A stretch of DNA of 64,000 nucleotides from Massilia sp. ST3 (GTDB lineage Bacteria > Pseudomonadota > Gammaproteobacteria > Burkholderiales > Burkholderiaceae_D). The position numbers and the translations under genes are program-made. Under the pieces are notes generated by a model that saw only the letters and a program-made list of their open reading frames with translations, ran no database searches and had not been told where the DNA came from. The stretch is from NCBI RefSeq assembly GCF_018119405.1, contig NZ_JAGPWC010000004.1, forward strand, positions 62,001 to 126,000. The letters run 5' to 3'. Positions 16,181-24,411 of this stretch are shown piece after piece; position 1 is the stretch's first letter; each line of letters begins with the position of its first letter.

Positions 16181-16648
16181 CTATGCTCCTGACTTTAATT
16201 TTTTGGATAACTCGTCAGCTGCAGCGTGATCGTTTTTCGCACTTTCTCTCAGGCTGTTGATGAGTTGCTGAAGTTTAGACTCCAGTATCTCTTGAACATG
16301 ACGCGAAACGTCCTGATTGGAAAAGGCTTTGTCGACCAACTTTACGCCAACCTCGTCATCGTTATCAGCCAACTTCTGTTCGATCTCTGAGATTAGATGT
16401 TTGATTTGGAGTTCTTTGCTCGCTGCAAACTGTTGTGTGAACCAGAGACCAGCAACAGTAAGAAACAGCGTGATTGCAACGAATATGATTGTTGTAAAAA
16501 CAATGTATGTGTTGGCAATTGAAACAGCATCTGAGAGCGAAGGGCGTGTCACTACGGTACAGAAATAGTTCATGATACCGAAGGTCGCAGCCCCAGAGAG
16601 AAGCCCGCCCACTATCCCTGAAAACAAACCAGCTTTGTGAATTGCCAT
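16181..16648 (-). CDS. Two-helix membrane protein with cytoplasmic coiled coil, SOS-controlled
   Basis: The 155-residue protein is of unknown family. Hydrophobic segments at about 8-30 and 47-70 are likely transmembrane helices; the rest (about 75-150) is charged and helical, probably a coiled coil in the cytoplasm. It is first in an operon with the ImmA/IrrE peptidase. Its ATG lies only about 8 bp from a LexA-type box that overlaps the promoter, so the message would have a very short leader. A role as membrane effector, anchor or sensor for the peptidase is a guess. Confidence 0.65.
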   Translation of the reverse strand: MAIHKAGLFSGIVGGLLSGAATFGIMNYFCTVVTRPSLSDAVSIANTYIVFTTIIFVAITLFLTVAGLWFTQQFAASKELQIKHLISEIEQKLADNDDEVGVKLVDKAFSNQDVSRHVQEILESKLQQLINSLRESAKNDHAAADELSKKLKSGA

Positions 16649-16655
16649 TTGGTAC

Positions 16656-16691
16656 CTGTCTATTTATACAGTGAGAGGGGCTCTAGGTCAA
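16656..16691 (-). promoter_or_regulatory. SOS (LexA-type) box overlapping a sigma-70 promoter
   Basis: On the minus strand TTGACC (16686-16691), a 17-bp spacer and TATAAA (16663-16668) form a promoter. CTGTATAAATAGACAG (16656-16671) overlaps the -10 and fits the CTGT-N8-ACAG LexA consensus exactly. LexA would block the promoter until DNA damage. It drives the membrane-protein/ImmA operon at the right end of the element. Confidence 0.75.
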
Positions 16692-16823
16692 GCGTGCATG
16701 CGCTGTTTGGACCTCGCAGCCAAATCTCGCGATTTTACCAAATTCCCAGCAGCAAGGCTTAGTACTTGCAGCTCGGCTAGGGCGTTCGCCCACCCCTCAT
16801 ATGCACATAACCTTCTGTAGGGT

Positions 16824-16842
16824 GGTGTCAAACTGAGCACCC
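16824..16842 (-). repeat. Right terminal inverted repeat / integrase arm in attR
   Basis: GGTGTCAAACTGAGCACCC is the exact reverse complement of 371-389. It ends 4 bp before the AA (16847-16848) where the host glycosylase frame resumes. The sequence further inside differs from the left end, so the identity is confined to the 19-bp arm. Confidence 0.88.
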
Positions 16843-16846
16843 GTGC

Positions 16847-17242
16847 AACCAGTTCTGGCGGCTGATCTCTGCCGTGACCGGCGAGGACCTGGCCTCGCTG
16901 CCCTACGCCGAGCGCCTGCCGCGCCTGCTGGCCCATCATGTCGGGCTGTGGGACGTGCTGGCCGCCTGCGAGCGCGAAGGCAGCCTGGATTCCGCGATCC
17001 GCAAGCCGGCCGCGAACGACTTCGAACGCCTGCGCGTGCTGTGTCCGCGACTGGAGACGGTGGGCTTCAACGGCCAGGCATCCGGCAAGTTCGCGCCGCA
17101 GTTCGCGGCGCATGGCTACCGCACGGTGGTGCTGCCGTCGAGTTCTCCGGCGCACATGGCGCAGACATTCGGCCAGAAATTGGCGGTCTGGGAAAAATTA
17201 GGGCAAACAGGACCGGGATATCTGCATGCATCGTTTTTCTAA
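16847..17242 (+). pseudogene. DNA-deoxyinosine glycosylase, 3' fragment (host copy)
   Basis: From AAC at 16847 the frame continues N-Q-F-W-R and carries the remaining motifs: G-L-W-D-V-L, E-G-S-L-D-S-A-I-R, G-F-N-G and L-P-S-S-S-P-A. It ends at TAA 17240-17242 and is open throughout, so the only lesion is the element. Upstream in-frame codons are element sequence without a good start. The last ~16 residues after K-L-A-V-W-E-K are AT-richer and unlike the rest, as if the native end was replaced when the VgrG island arrived. The stretch 17243-17477 contains no gene I can support. Confidence 0.9.
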
Positions 17243-17477
17243 AAGCGGTATCTGGCTGGTTTGAAGAGCTTGTAAGGATTGTTGTGTGCCCTTGCGGCGC
17301 GCTTGGCTATGCCGCTTCAGGTTTCTCGACATGAACAGACTCTCCTAGGAAACATTTGAAGTTGGTGCAGAGAAGCCTGTTGATACCGGTCATATGCCTC
17401 TTGGCAGCCTCCGATTAAGGTGTTCGCTGAACATTTTCTTCACCTCGGCCAAGTCGTGCGGCCATCGGAGGCAATCA

Positions 17478-20234
17478 ATGGGAAAAATCTCGGCCATCGC
17501 GGCCGATGCCTTACTGCTGGCGTTCAGCGGTGCATCCCAGCACAAGCGGCTCATGCGGCTGGACTTTCCCTTCGAAGACGGCCCACCAGCGATTCTCCTG
17601 CCGAACAAGCTGGTCTTTCACGAAGCAGTCTCGTGCTGCTTCCGGGGTGTGGCCGAGTTACTGTCCAATGATCCGCGCATCCCGCTGAAAGTCGCGATTG
17701 GAAAAATGGTCACCATTTCCTTGGTGCGGGAAGATGGGTCGCTACGCTACTTCAACGGCTACATCACTGAATTCCGTTTCCTGCGCAGCGACGGCGGCTT
17801 CGCCTTTTACCAGATGGTGTTCGAGCCCTGGCTTGCATTCGCTCGGCTGCGGAAGGCATGCATGTCGTTCCACAACAAGAACGTGCGCGAGATCACCGAG
17901 CAAACCCTCAAGCACTACCGCCAGGCGGAATGGCAGATGCGCCTGACCGGCGACGATCCGCAGATTACCGTCGCGAACCAGTACAACGAGACCGACTACA
18001 ACCATTTGCATCGGCGCTGGGAGGCGCTTGGACTCTACTACTGGTACGAGCACGATTTCGGCTGCCACAAGCTAATGCTGTCGGACAGCAGTTTGCTGGC
18101 CGCGCCGATCGACGAGGAAGCGTACGTGATCTCCTTCCACGACCAGAGCGGCTCGCGCGAGGACGACGGCATCCACGAGTGGTCTGCAGTCCGACGTATC
18201 GGCTCGGGCCAGACCACCCTCACGAGCTTCGACTACAAGAATCCTAGAGCCCAACACGTCGAAGCACTTTCCATGAATAGCCAAGGTGACTTCCCGGCTT
18301 ACGAGATCCACGAAGATCTTGGCGCCTATGGTTTTCGCCTGCACAGCGATGGCGGACAGGTGGCAGCGCGGCGCATGGACGAAGCGGACACGGACACGCA
18401 GTACTTCGAGGCGGCGGGCAATGAGCGGTGTGTGCTGCCCGGGCGCACCTTTAAGCTCGGCGGACACTTCAGCGCCGAGTCGCGCTCACCGGAGTATAAC
18501 CGCGAGGCGCGCGGCAACATCATGGACCGCTTCTACCTGATCCTGTCCGCCGACCATGAGGTATCCAATAACTACCAGGCCGGCCCGAGTGCACCGTCCC
18601 ACTATAAAAACCGCTTTACATGCATCCGCAAGGACATCCGGTGGCGCCCTGGCCTGCACTACAACAGCGAGCCCGCGATCTATACGGGATTGCACACGGC
18701 AATCGTCGTCGGACCGGCCGGCGCCGACATCCACACGGACGGGTACGGGCGCGTCAAACTGCAGTTCCATTGGGACCGGCTGGGCAAGTACGACGAGTAC
18801 AGCTCGCCATGGATCAGGATGATGACGCCGGCCGCCGGCAACGAATTCGGGCAGATCCGCCTGCCGCGCGTGGGCGAGGAAGTGGCCGTCGTCTATCCCA
18901 ACGGGAATATCGACCATCCGCTGATCCTTGGCGCCCTCTACAACCAGGCACATATGCCGCCGTGGTCGCTGCCGGCGCAGCAGTCGCTTGCCGGTCTGCG
19001 CAGCCGGGAACTGGGAGGGGGGGCACGCGGCAATCACCTCGTCCTCGACGATACCAGGGAGATGATCCAGGCGCAGCTGAAAAGCGATCACCAGTGCAGT
19101 CAGCTCTCGCTCGGCCACGTCACGCGTATCGAGGACACCGCCGGCCGCAAGGATGCGCGTGGCGAAGGCTGGGAGCTGCGCACCGATGGGCACGGCGTGG
19201 CGCGTGCCGCCAAAGGGCTCCTGATCACGACCGAAGCGCGACAGGCCGCCCGCGGGACGATCAAGGACATGGGCGAAACGACGAAGCGACTGGATGCCGC
19301 GCACAAGCTGCACGATGACCAGGCGACTGCCGCACTGCAGGGGCTGGCCCAGGAAGGCGGGCAGCAGCACGACGTTGCCGATGTGCTTAAAGCGCAAAAC
19401 GACGCCGTGCGCGGTGCTGGCGAACCATTCCCCGAGCTATCCCAACCCCATCTGGTCCTGGCCAGCCCGGCCGGCATCGAAACGACGTCCGCACAGTCAA
19501 CCCATATCGCCAGCGCCGAGCACACGGCGCTCACGGCCGGACGCAGCCTCTCGATCGCAACAGGTGATAGCCTGTTTGCAAGCATCAAGAGAACCTTCCG
19601 CCTGTTCGTCCACAAGGCGGGCATGAAGCTGATTGCGGCGTCCGGCAAGATCACGGTGCAGGCACATGACGACGATATCCAGCTTATCGCCCACAAGGTC
19701 CTATCCGTGATCAGCCAATCCGACTGGGTCGACATCAGGGGGAAGAAAGGGGTGCGCCTGCACGGCCCCGGAGCCATGGTCGAAATCACCGACCGCATGC
19801 AGGTCTTCGCGCCGAAGCCGGCACTATTTCACGGCAACCTTGAGACCCTCGCGCCCCAGAACCGGCCGCAGCCATCGGCGAAGCACAAGATCACTATCAC
19901 GGAGCCGAAGACGCCGGAGGATCCGAAGCAGCTGCTCTTCATGCTGCAAACGCATTCTGGAAGCGGACGCCCGTTCGCGAACGTCCCTTACGCACTCTAC
20001 AAGAACGGCAGCCAGGTCGACGAGGGCATCACCGACGACCTTGGGCGTATCGCCATCGAGCATGCGAGCGGCACCCAGGGATACACGGTCGAGCTGGCGA
20101 ACGGCGACAAGTTCGATCTGAAAGCCTGGGAGAAGTTTGATCCGACGGATAAAGCCTTGTACCACGAGCAGCTCCTCTCCAACGAGGGCTTGCGCTCGCT
20201 CGACGGCTCAGCGGAAGGCCGCACCTACTTCTGA
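17478..20234 (+). CDS. vgrG: Type VI secretion spike protein VgrG with C-terminal extension
   Basis: The 918-residue protein has gp27-like N-terminal domains (about 1-380) and a gp5 OB-fold around 420-500, including G-R-V-K-L-Q-F-H-W-D and later L-P-R-V-G-E-E-V. DUF2345 follows (about 655-790, with repeated V-H-K/S-I-A-x-G strands). The C-terminal domain (about 830-900) has the beta-sandwich look of transthyretin-like effector adaptors. ATG 17478 is chosen because GGAGG lies 6 bp upstream; the frame is open earlier. It tips the T6SS needle and probably loads the phospholipase encoded next. No T6SS structural genes are in the window, so it is an orphan cargo island using a system elsewhere. 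Confidence 0.9.
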   Translation: MGKISAIAADALLLAFSGASQHKRLMRLDFPFEDGPPAILLPNKLVFHEAVSCCFRGVAELLSNDPRIPLKVAIGKMVTISLVREDGSLRYFNGYITEFRFLRSDGGFAFYQMVFEPWLAFARLRKACMSFHNKNVREITEQTLKHYRQAEWQMRLTGDDPQITVANQYNETDYNHLHRRWEALGLYYWYEHDFGCHKLMLSDSSLLAAPIDEEAYVISFHDQSGSREDDGIHEWSAVRRIGSGQTTLTSFDYKNPRAQHVEALSMNSQGDFPAYEIHEDLGAYGFRLHSDGGQVAARRMDEADTDTQYFEAAGNERCVLPGRTFKLGGHFSAESRSPEYNREARGNIMDRFYLILSADHEVSNNYQAGPSAPSHYKNRFTCIRKDIRWRPGLHYNSEPAIYTGLHTAIVVGPAGADIHTDGYGRVKLQFHWDRLGKYDEYSSPWIRMMTPAAGNEFGQIRLPRVGEEVAVVYPNGNIDHPLILGALYNQAHMPPWSLPAQQSLAGLRSRELGGGARGNHLVLDDTREMIQAQLKSDHQCSQLSLGHVTRIEDTAGRKDARGEGWELRTDGHGVARAAKGLLITTEARQAARGTIKDMGETTKRLDAAHKLHDDQATAALQGLAQEGGQQHDVADVLKAQNDAVRGAGEPFPELSQPHLVLASPAGIETTSAQSTHIASAEHTALTAGRSLSIATGDSLFASIKRTFRLFVHKAGMKLIAASGKITVQAHDDDIQLIAHKVLSVISQSDWVDIRGKKGVRLHGPGAMVEITDRMQVFAPKPALFHGNLETLAPQNRPQPSAKHKITITEPKTPEDPKQLLFMLQTHSGSGRPFANVPYALYKNGSQVDEGITDDLGRIAIEHASGTQGYTVELANGDKFDLKAWEKFDPTDKALYHEQLLSNEGLRSLDGSAEGRTYF

Positions 20235-20260
20235 TCGCTGTGAATAAAACAGGGAACATC

Positions 20261-22294
20261 ATGAGCTCTGAAAAAAATTTGCGAACCGAACAGGTCCATA
20301 TCGATGAGGTGAGCTGCAAGGCGACATCCACCATCCAATGGTTTGTGGAAGACAAGAACAAAAAGGGCAACGCCACCCATCCCATTACTCACAACAACAA
20401 GCTCAGCATCCATATCTGCGGGAAAGACGGTTTCGCGGCCATCGCGAGGGACATCGCGGCAGCGAAGGGAAGCATCGACCTGGTGTGCTGGGGTTTCGAT
20501 CCGGGCATGGAATTGGTGCGTAACGGTTACAACTGGCCGCGCGCCGAGACCTATGGCGACCTCCTGATTGCGGCGGGAAGGCGCGGCGTGCGGGTACGCC
20601 TGCTGGTCTGGTACAGCTACAGCGGCGGCAAGGTGCAACAGCACATGCCGGGTCATACCCACGGGACGAGTCCCTGGACCATCCAGACTGGCGATATCGC
20701 AGTCCAGCAACTCAACGCGGCTCGGAGCCTGCAACTGATACGTGAACATGCCCGGGAAAACCGACATAAGAAGGAGTGGAATATTCCGGGCGACAAACTA
20801 GCGGCGATGGCCAGGGAAGAGTATTGCTGCAGCTGGTACAAGGCGGCGTTCGCAGGACGGCTGCAGGGCATCAGTATTCGCACGCGCGATGGCGATTCCG
20901 GCAGCATCGGCGAGTCGCTTGGCCAAGAAGCGAGAAGGCCCGACGCCATAGAGCGCAAGCTGTTCACCTTGGGCGGCACCCATCACCAAAAGCCGATCCT
21001 GATCGACTTCGCCTACGACGACGGCAAGAAGGCGGTGGCTTACGTCATGGGCCTGAACTCCCTGACCGATTATTGGGATACCCCGGAGCATTGCGTCGAG
21101 AATCCCTTGCGTGAGCAGGGCGGCGCCAAGACAAAGCAGGAGCGCGCCGAGGGCGTCAAGGACTGCTTCGATTTCGACACCCTGAAGCCCTACCGCGACT
21201 ATGCCTGCCGCATCGAGGGTGGCCGGGCGCTCATCCCGGTCCACGAGAATTTCGAGCGGGCCTGGGAACGTGCGGGTGGCGCTGCCCCGGCAAAGCCCTA
21301 CGTGTGCAGCGCGCCACCGTCAGCCTTACTGCGCAAGGCCGCCCCCGGCAACTCGACTGTGCAAATCGTTAGGACGCAGCCAGAGGAAGGCGACTTCACG
21401 ATCAAGGACATCTACTTCAATGCGACCCGCGTCGCCGCTGCGGGGACGGGCTACCTGTACATGGAAAACCAGTATTTCCAATATCAGGACTGGGCCGAGC
21501 ACTTGCTGGCGATTCGAAAGAAGGTGATCGCCGGCTGGAACCGCAACTGCGCCAAGATCGGAAAGACCAACGAGGACTTGCCGGTAATGCACGTCTTCGT
21601 TGTCATTCCGGCGCCCGAAAAGGCGCAGATGGTTCCGCGCACCTACGATACCCTGGCGACGCTGGGGCAGCAGGATGGCATGACCGGACAGGTCAAGATG
21701 ATCGACGAAGCAAATGAAAAGGCTAGGCGTGACGAGGCGGCGTCCAGGCAGTACGCGTTCAGGGGCGTGACCGGCATGCGGGCGACCCAGGAAAGCTTGC
21801 CGGACGTGATCTCGACAGCAAACCGGATCGACAAGCCTTCCAAGCTGATCCTCGAGAAAACCTATGGCTTGCAGGTGTGCCTTGCGGTGCTCAACGCCTG
21901 CGAGTTCAACCAGGCGCGGCGCCAGTGGCGCTATCGCGAAATCTACATCCATTCCAAGCTGTTGCTGATCGACGATGGATTCTTCACGCTCGGTAGTGCC
22001 AACTTGAACCAGCGCAGCATGGCGGTGGACAGCGAGATCAACCTGGCCACAAATGATCCGCGGCATACGACTGCACTGCGCAAAAGAGTTTGGGCGCAGC
22101 TCGCCACCGAAGAAAATAACGGCGGGAACGCTACCCCGCAGGAAGTTGAGAAAACGTTCAAGGAATGGGTAAAGCTCATGAATCGAAACAAGAAGAGGCA
22201 AAAGTCGCTGTCAAATGACCCGATCGACAAACAGATGAAGGGCCTCATCGTCCCGCTGGACGACGGCCGGAGCTCAACCATACGTTTCGGCTGA
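20261..22294 (+). CDS. Phospholipase D-family T6SS effector (Tle5-like)
   Basis: The 677-residue protein has two HKD motifs: H-H-Q-K-P-I-L-I-D near 240 and I-H-S-K-L-L-L-I-D-D near 561, followed by G-S-A-N-L-N-Q-R-S, the canonical PLD second half. The two half-sites would form one active site cleaving membrane phospholipids in target cells. The start at 20261 has AGGGA upstream; an earlier GTG at 20240 is less likely. No signal peptide is seen, as expected for T6SS delivery. It follows vgrG directly and precedes a lipoprotein that would protect the producer's periplasm. Confidence 0.88.
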   Translation: MSSEKNLRTEQVHIDEVSCKATSTIQWFVEDKNKKGNATHPITHNNKLSIHICGKDGFAAIARDIAAAKGSIDLVCWGFDPGMELVRNGYNWPRAETYGDLLIAAGRRGVRVRLLVWYSYSGGKVQQHMPGHTHGTSPWTIQTGDIAVQQLNAARSLQLIREHARENRHKKEWNIPGDKLAAMAREEYCCSWYKAAFAGRLQGISIRTRDGDSGSIGESLGQEARRPDAIERKLFTLGGTHHQKPILIDFAYDDGKKAVAYVMGLNSLTDYWDTPEHCVENPLREQGGAKTKQERAEGVKDCFDFDTLKPYRDYACRIEGGRALIPVHENFERAWERAGGAAPAKPYVCSAPPSALLRKAAPGNSTVQIVRTQPEEGDFTIKDIYFNATRVAAAGTGYLYMENQYFQYQDWAEHLLAIRKKVIAGWNRNCAKIGKTNEDLPVMHVFVVIPAPEKAQMVPRTYDTLATLGQQDGMTGQVKMIDEANEKARRDEAASRQYAFRGVTGMRATQESLPDVISTANRIDKPSKLILEKTYGLQVCLAVLNACEFNQARRQWRYREIYIHSKLLLIDDGFFTLGSANLNQRSMAVDSEINLATNDPRHTTALRKRVWAQLATEENNGGNATPQEVEKTFKEWVKLMNRNKKRQKSLSNDPIDKQMKGLIVPLDDGRSSTIRFG

Positions 22295-22297
22295 ACC

Positions 22298-23917
22298 ATG
22301 GATACCTTTGCCGCTTATTCCCCGCCGCGTTGTCGCCATCTGGCGACCCTCTTGATCACGCTTACTCTTCTGACGGCCTGCGACATGAACAAGACCAAGC
22401 TTTCCGGATACATGCAAGAACTGCCGCCTTTCGATCCGCACATCGCTTCCTTCGAATGCCAGACCGAAGCGGGCCAAGTGCCGCCGATTGACGCCCAGGC
22501 CGACGACTGGTTCCTTGAAGCGCGCGCGCTTGAAGACGGTACGACCTACGTTGACGATGTAGATTATAAAAAGGTCGTTCGGCTGACCCGCCAGGCCGCC
22601 GAGCGGCATCACTGGAAGGCGATGCTGAACCTGGCCAGCTTGTACGTGGAAGGGCGTGATCCGCCCAATGGCGAGAACGAGGCGGTGGCGCTGGTGTCGC
22701 AAGCCATCGATCTAGGGGTGCCAGCCGCCTACGACAGGATGGGCACCTATTATCTCAACGGCACGGGCGTGAACGCCAGTGCCGACCGCGCCTACGTTTT
22801 TTTTCAGAAAGCGGCACAGATGGGTAACCCACAGGCGATGGCCTTCCTCGGCGAGAAGATGGATGCTGGGGCAGATAACCTTAAGCCTGGCTACTGGGGC
22901 AACATCCCGATCGCGATCAAGATGTTCGAGTGCGCGCTGGCCCAGGGCTACGGCCCGGCCGCGCAGGAACTGGAATACATGTATGAAGTCCCTCGGGCGC
23001 CAGATGGAACGCAAATTGGAAAAAGAACTCCGGAAACCCTAAATCGGGTAATGCGGGCCGTGCATGAGGGCGTGAAGGGCGGCTGTGAGTATTGCGCGAA
23101 CAACTTGGCGAGTGAATTCGACCGCCCCAGTGACTTGGCAAACATGTTCGTGCCTTTTATCGACAAGGCACGGGGCCAACGCTACGACATGCTTGGTGAC
23201 GCACTCAGCTTCAATCCTGACCGCCGCTTCCCCAATCTCGACAAGATCCTGCCGTTGCCGCCAGCACCGCTGCCGCCCTGGGACGGCACGCGCGCAAGTC
23301 TGCTTGCCGCAGCAATGGCCGTGGTGCCCGCGCCGAGCATCCCGGCGCCGACCGAAGCCTCGCTCAGGAAGGGCCGGTACTTCCTCGACAAGGCCTATGT
23401 GTTCCGGCCGATCAAGGAAACAACCGACGCCCTGCAAGCGCCCGTTGCCGGCTACTGGCAGCCGACAGCACCGCAGGAAGCGGCCGAAGTGCGTTCCTTC
23501 CTGGCCAGCATCGCACCCGGACTTTACGGCAAAGGCGAAACGTTCGAGCAGCCGCGCTTCCCGGACGGCATGGGATCGAAAGCCATCGCCGGTATTGTCT
23601 GGCAGCGTGTGCTCACCGTGCGCAACGATGGTGGCGCAGTCGCGCCGCGTACGGCGCTCAGGTTATCGCGGCAAGTCCAAAGTCTGGCACCGTCCGTGGA
23701 ATGCGCCGGCAACAAGGCCTGTCCAGTAACGGGCACGTGGCAGCCATGGGTTGCGCCGGGCCATCCGCTGGAACAGGAGGTCAATCAGGCTTGGCGGCAG
23801 CGCTGGCTGACTGCTGGACAAGCCTTCCCCGACCCTAAGCGCGATTGGATGCTTCCGCTGGAGAGCGCCGATTTAAAGTGGCATTTGCTGGAGCGGGAAA
23901 TGGCGATCGAAAAATAG
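22298..23917 (+). CDS. Sel1-repeat lipoprotein, likely immunity protein for the phospholipase effector
   Basis: The 539-residue protein has an N-terminal signal with lipobox L-L-T-A-C near residues 24-28, so it should be lipid-anchored and periplasm-facing. Residues about 85-210 contain Sel1/TPR-like repeats (A-M-L-N-L-A-S-L-Y, A-Y-D-R-M-G-T-Y-Y, A-M-A-F-L-G). The C-terminal half has no fold I can name with certainty. Its place 3 bp after the phospholipase gene and its predicted location fit Tli5-type immunity proteins, many of which are Sel1 lipoproteins. Function is inferred from context. Confidence 0.8.
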   Translation: MDTFAAYSPPRCRHLATLLITLTLLTACDMNKTKLSGYMQELPPFDPHIASFECQTEAGQVPPIDAQADDWFLEARALEDGTTYVDDVDYKKVVRLTRQAAERHHWKAMLNLASLYVEGRDPPNGENEAVALVSQAIDLGVPAAYDRMGTYYLNGTGVNASADRAYVFFQKAAQMGNPQAMAFLGEKMDAGADNLKPGYWGNIPIAIKMFECALAQGYGPAAQELEYMYEVPRAPDGTQIGKRTPETLNRVMRAVHEGVKGGCEYCANNLASEFDRPSDLANMFVPFIDKARGQRYDMLGDALSFNPDRRFPNLDKILPLPPAPLPPWDGTRASLLAAAMAVVPAPSIPAPTEASLRKGRYFLDKAYVFRPIKETTDALQAPVAGYWQPTAPQEAAEVRSFLASIAPGLYGKGETFEQPRFPDGMGSKAIAGIVWQRVLTVRNDGGAVAPRTALRLSRQVQSLAPSVECAGNKACPVTGTWQPWVAPGHPLEQEVNQAWRQRWLTAGQAFPDPKRDWMLPLESADLKWHLLEREMAIEK

Positions 23918-24002
23918 CTCACGCTGGCGGATTGAAACGTCGCGTTTGCGGACATCGCAGCGCAGCGGTCGGCTCATCAATTAGCACTGGGAGGAGTTGA
24001 AG

Positions 24003-24257
24003 ATGAAGCATGAGGGGCGTGGCATCATTCGTTTGAATGACAAGACGGACCACGGTGGGCAGGTCATTTCGGTTTCATCCGGGACTGTCGTGATGGGTGT
24101 AGAAGCTGCGCTTGCAGACGATGTGACGTTTTGCCCCAAATGCAAAAATAACTTTCCCATCAAGCCGGATGGTGCCGGCGCCAAACACAAGGGTCGTCCC
24201 TACGCCTATGACAACGATCTTACCGCTTGCGGTGCAAAGCTGATCTCCTCGATTTGA
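24003..24257 (+). CDS. PAAR-domain T6SS spike-tip protein
   Basis: The 84-residue protein spans one PAAR domain: G-R-G-I-I-R-L-N-D-x-T-D-H-G-G-x-V at the start, V-A-L-A-D-D-V-like middle, C-P-K-C and a late H-K-G-R. Paired Cys/His residues fit zinc binding at the cone tip. The start at 24003 follows GGAGGAG by 6 bp. It would cap the VgrG trimer of the same island. No toxin domain is fused. Confidence 0.85.
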   Translation: MKHEGRGIIRLNDKTDHGGQVISVSSGTVVMGVEAALADDVTFCPKCKNNFPIKPDGAGAKHKGRPYAYDNDLTACGAKLISSI

Positions 24258-24304
24258 CCGATGTTTCGATCGGTAGATCTGGCTTGGTGTCAAGGGCATG
24301 GCGA

Positions 24305-24385
24305 GGCAGCCTGAATGCCGCCATCCGCAAGCCGGCCGCGAACAAATTCGGGCAGAAGCTGGGGCGCTGGCAGAGGGGGCGATAG
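24305..24385 (+). pseudogene. Remnant of a second DNA-deoxyinosine glycosylase gene
   Basis: The frame reads G-S-L-N-A-A-I-R-K-P-A-A-N, then directly F-G-Q-K-L-G-R-W-Q-R and a stop (24383-24385). The first block matches the middle of the host glycosylase and the second its C-terminus, so about 60 residues between them are gone. The DNA is close to but not identical with 16979-17020 and 17170-17195, so this is a diverged copy. It lies immediately beyond the PAAR gene and marks the right edge of the VgrG island. Confidence 0.8.
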
Positions 24386-24411
24386 GCTGGCGCGTCACAC
24401 CCAGCCGCCGC

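Larger units (their letters stand above)
365..16848. mobile_element. Serine-integrase integrative element (~16.5 kb) in a DNA-deoxyinosine glycosylase gene
   Basis: The ends are set by three things seen directly: the break in the host glycosylase frame on both sides, a perfect 19-bp inverted repeat just inside each end (371-389 and 16824-16842), and the tetranucleotide GCAA at both junctions (363-366 and 16845-16848). The interior is visibly richer in AT than the host. Cargo runs: serine integrase, replacement glycosylase, unknown gene, H-NS-like protein, primase-helicase, small tyrosine recombinase, Gabija, BamHI-like restriction-modification, unknown gene, ImmA/IrrE with a membrane protein. 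No relaxase, conjugation or capsid genes were recognised. It could be an integrating plasmid, a mobilisable island or a satellite; the replication gene favours a form that replicates after excision (inference). Confidence 0.9.

Noticed and set aside
16819-16827. GTAGGGTGG at the right end of the element as a copy of the 29539 repeat
   Set aside because: Only 9 bp match and no paired inverted end is nearby, so chance is likely.
16688-17155. Minus-strand frame across the right junction
   Set aside because: It is the antisense of the well-supported glycosylase 3' fragment and crosses the element boundary.
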